DNA of 64,000 nt from contig RQOL01000863.1 in the NCBI GenBank assembly GCA_013076295.1, forward strand, positions 2,732,180 to 2,796,179. The letters run 5' to 3'. Source of the DNA: Sanderia malayensis. Taxonomy: Eukaryota; Cnidaria; Scyphozoa; Semaeostomeae; Pelagiidae. The notes under the pieces were generated by a model, which made no database searches, was not told where the DNA came from, and saw only the letters and a list, made by a program, of their open reading frames with translations. Made by a program: the position numbers and the translations under genes. Positions 62,701 to 64,000 of the stretch are shown piece by piece (position 1 is the stretch's first letter; the number at the start of each line of letters is the position of its first letter).

Positions 62701-63939
62701 AATGATTCCTTATAAACTGGGCCAATTTTTCACCGATCTTGATTCCTCCATTTAAATTCCGGATCAGTTTTGACAATAATTTTCCATGATCCGGCTTTGG
62801 GTAATCTCGACGAAGTCCATTCTCGTTTACAATTATCCCCGGAACCCTATTAATTGTAGGCGGTATCTTTTGCAGCTTTTCTTGCTTCAATATTCCCGCT
62901 TGTCCTGTTTCCTCTGGCATTAAAATCTCATTACTCGGATCTTCAATCTCCGATTTAGATTCCAATGCTTCTTCTGGTTCTGTGTTCCTTTGCATGCTAT
63001 AATAAGCAGATGGTCCTGAAATATGCGCCTCTTTGATATCATTAATTGACGAAATACCCAGCGAATCTTTCTTGTCTGCAGTTTTTACATTAATGCCATC
63101 AAACTCGTTGCTTCCGTTATAGAGATTAAGGACTGGTCGTGCAATTTTGTCTTTTCTTGCTTCAACTTTCTGTTCAGTATCTGACGTCTCGTCGTTATCA
63201 TGTCCTTGTTCTGTGCTTCTTTCAAACACAAATTCCGTTTCATCATCTCCTTTATTATTATGATTTCTCCGGCTTTCCAGTTCTTCGTTTGACGATTCCA
63301 CATCAGCTCGCTTGCTCGTCATAGATGCTTGTAGACTCTTACCAGGCCCCACTGTAGCAACAGCCAGTAGTTTTGCTGTTTCTTTTGCCTCTTCGTCATC
63401 CACTCCGCTTGCTTCGGCTGACTCAGACTCTCCAGACGAATAATCATCTATAAAATCGAAAATTCGTTTTACAATGTTGCTTCGCTGAATGCTACGTCGC
63501 TTTCTCATGGCGGTTTTCTCGTTCATCTCTTTCTCCTTTAATTCTATCGAATTGTCACTATGTGAACTGTCATCTTCGGCAGCTGAAAGGGAGATAAAGC
63601 AACTAGCTTCATCACTAAACAATCATTCGACTAATCGACTTGTAAAGTTGTATGAGTTTGAAATCATTATTTACCTTCGTCCACCTCGTATTCCGCATCG
63701 CTGTCACCTTGACTTTGAGACATTATAGCAACCTCCTCAGGCATATCATCTGAAGACAGGTCTCTCTTGCCGCGGTGTTTCACGGGATACCTGACGCTAT
63801 CGAGTACCATGCCCTTTGGGTTCAGCGGCTTTTGCCTCAGTTGGATGTTGCTTCGTTTTCGTTCTTCGCCATGTAGTTGCTCTTCTCTTCTTTTTAAAGC
63901 AGCTGCCATCAAGGCCTGGCCGATCCAATTGCTATCCTC
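43544..63939 (-). CDS. Giant Thr-rich mucin-like protein with multiple repeat arrays (5' end beyond window)
   Basis: Seven exons join without a frame break: 63675-63939, 56512-63582, 50755-56123, 48790-50641, 48458-48612, 46520-48215 and 43544-45978 (stop). They total 18,843 bases, about 6,280 residues. Exon 63675-63939 starts in phase 0 after an acceptor, so the start and any signal peptide lie further right. The N-terminal part has HRGKRDLSSDD, a dibasic site. The 7.1-kb exon encodes Thr/Pro/Gln/Asn-rich sequence with basic blocks, a small Cys module (60155-60285) and six 61-residue repeats. The 5.4-kb exon is dominated by TTTEAP, TTQEPKETTT and similar Thr tracts, expected to be heavily O-glycosylated. 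It also has two less simple, charged segments near 51,780-52,030 (WYNKYARPVEGENL, LENWEMKYG). Exon 46520-48215 has Tyr-containing repeats. No VWD, trefoil or other known mucin domain was seen. A secreted gel, adhesive or matrix role is inferred. Confidence 0.75.
46730..47890 (-). repeat. About 35 degenerate PVYQATTTTE-type coding repeats
   Basis: Units of 9-12 residues read (A/T/L)(P)(V/A/L)Y(Q/E)(A/T/V) followed by TTT, TKE or TTE. They place one Tyr about every ten to eleven residues in a Thr-rich background. The regular Tyr spacing is reminiscent of adhesive or cross-linked structural proteins, by analogy only. Confidence 0.9.
55380..55745 (-). repeat. TTTEAP / TTTQAA coding repeat tract
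   Basis: A period of about 21 bases encodes TTTEAPT and TTTQAAT units, some carrying ETTEAP or STTEA variants. This is a typical Thr-dense mucin domain near the start of the 5.4-kb exon. Confidence 0.9.
56266..56510 (-). repeat. Diverged tandem duplication inside an intron of the giant gene
   Basis: Two copies of about 125 bases share cgttgagtata, ggtatctgttaactgtgtta and agatgtataagagaaaagag. They lie in the 388-bp intron between exons 56512-63582 and 50755-56123, right up to the donor site. Confidence 0.8.
57440..58510 (-). repeat. Six near-identical 183-bp (61-residue) tandem coding repeats
   Basis: The marker tccaagcttt recurs at 57461, 57644, 57827, 58010, 58193 and 58376, exactly 183 bases apart. 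Each unit encodes YTTRVPGSVVNTPNETQENG, an acidic part NQIEGEPKLGQSV, and TQQKIKTTQKYVQTTRS. The four middle copies are almost identical at the nucleotide level; the 57461 copy is the most diverged. Confidence 0.97.
60155..60285 (-). other. Cys-rich module with two copies of a CQG-SC--CP--CIPV motif
   Basis: Within the giant protein, SCQGLSCQLCPCIKCIPV is followed three residues later by YCQGISCNTCPGTGCIPV and then by a hydrophobic IPVVPVIPVLPLM run. The surrounding thousand residues contain almost no Cys. It is a good candidate for a small disulfide-bonded, cross-linking or multimerising unit. Confidence 0.85.
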
Positions 63940-64000
63940 CTGGTAATTAAACATGATAATTATGATAACGTATCATGCAAGTCAAGCAAAACCAAGTAGA

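Overview
The window is animal nuclear DNA, most likely from an invertebrate. It carries spliced genes with short GT-AG introns, a geminin gene, a synaptotagmin-like gene, a vacuolar-sorting/HPS-type RING protein, and (TTAGGG)n repeats of the animal telomere type. The phylum cannot be fixed from sequence alone. All exon models below were built by hand from splice sites and reading phase. For each complete model the summed exon length is divisible by three.

The left part (1-9.6 kb, + strand) holds three compact cellular genes. The first is the 3' part of a large VPS/HPS-like trafficking protein ending in a RING-H2 finger. Next come a single-exon geminin and a small type II membrane protein. The last intron of the trafficking gene, which splits the RING finger, contains a tRNA-derived SINE-like element and a 7-copy array with interstitial telomere repeats.

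From about 10 kb to the right edge the window is dominated by secreted, low-complexity, probably disordered proteins. Most begin with a short signal-peptide exon that ends in phase 1. On the + strand are a 263-aa Tyr/Asn/Pro-rich protein and a 1757-aa protein whose long disordered region is fused to a C-terminal SGNH (GDSL) hydrolase domain. On the - strand are a Pro-rich protein with duplicated alternative last exons and a collagen-like tail; a synaptotagmin-like double-C2 membrane protein, which breaks the pattern; an acidic Pro/Glu/Gln-rich protein paralogous to the Pro-rich one; a coiled-coil/Gln-rich protein with a domain repeated at both ends; an acidic protein with dibasic processing sites; and a giant Thr-rich mucin-like gene.

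The giant gene reads through seven exons (63,939 down to 43,544) in one continuous frame of about 6,280 codons, and its signal-peptide end lies beyond the window. It contains six near-identical 61-residue repeats, about 35 Tyr-containing decapeptide-like repeats, long TTTEAP tracts and a small Cys module. Dibasic or furin-like sites followed by Ser or Asp recur in most of these proteins.

The most plausible reading is a locus for an extracellular material (mucus, adhesive, cuticle-like matrix or skeletal matrix) with co-located paralogues. That function is inference. The strongest sequence-based novelties are the paralogous pair sharing a C-terminal motif, the alternative terminal exons, the SGNH-mucin fusion and the giant repeat protein.
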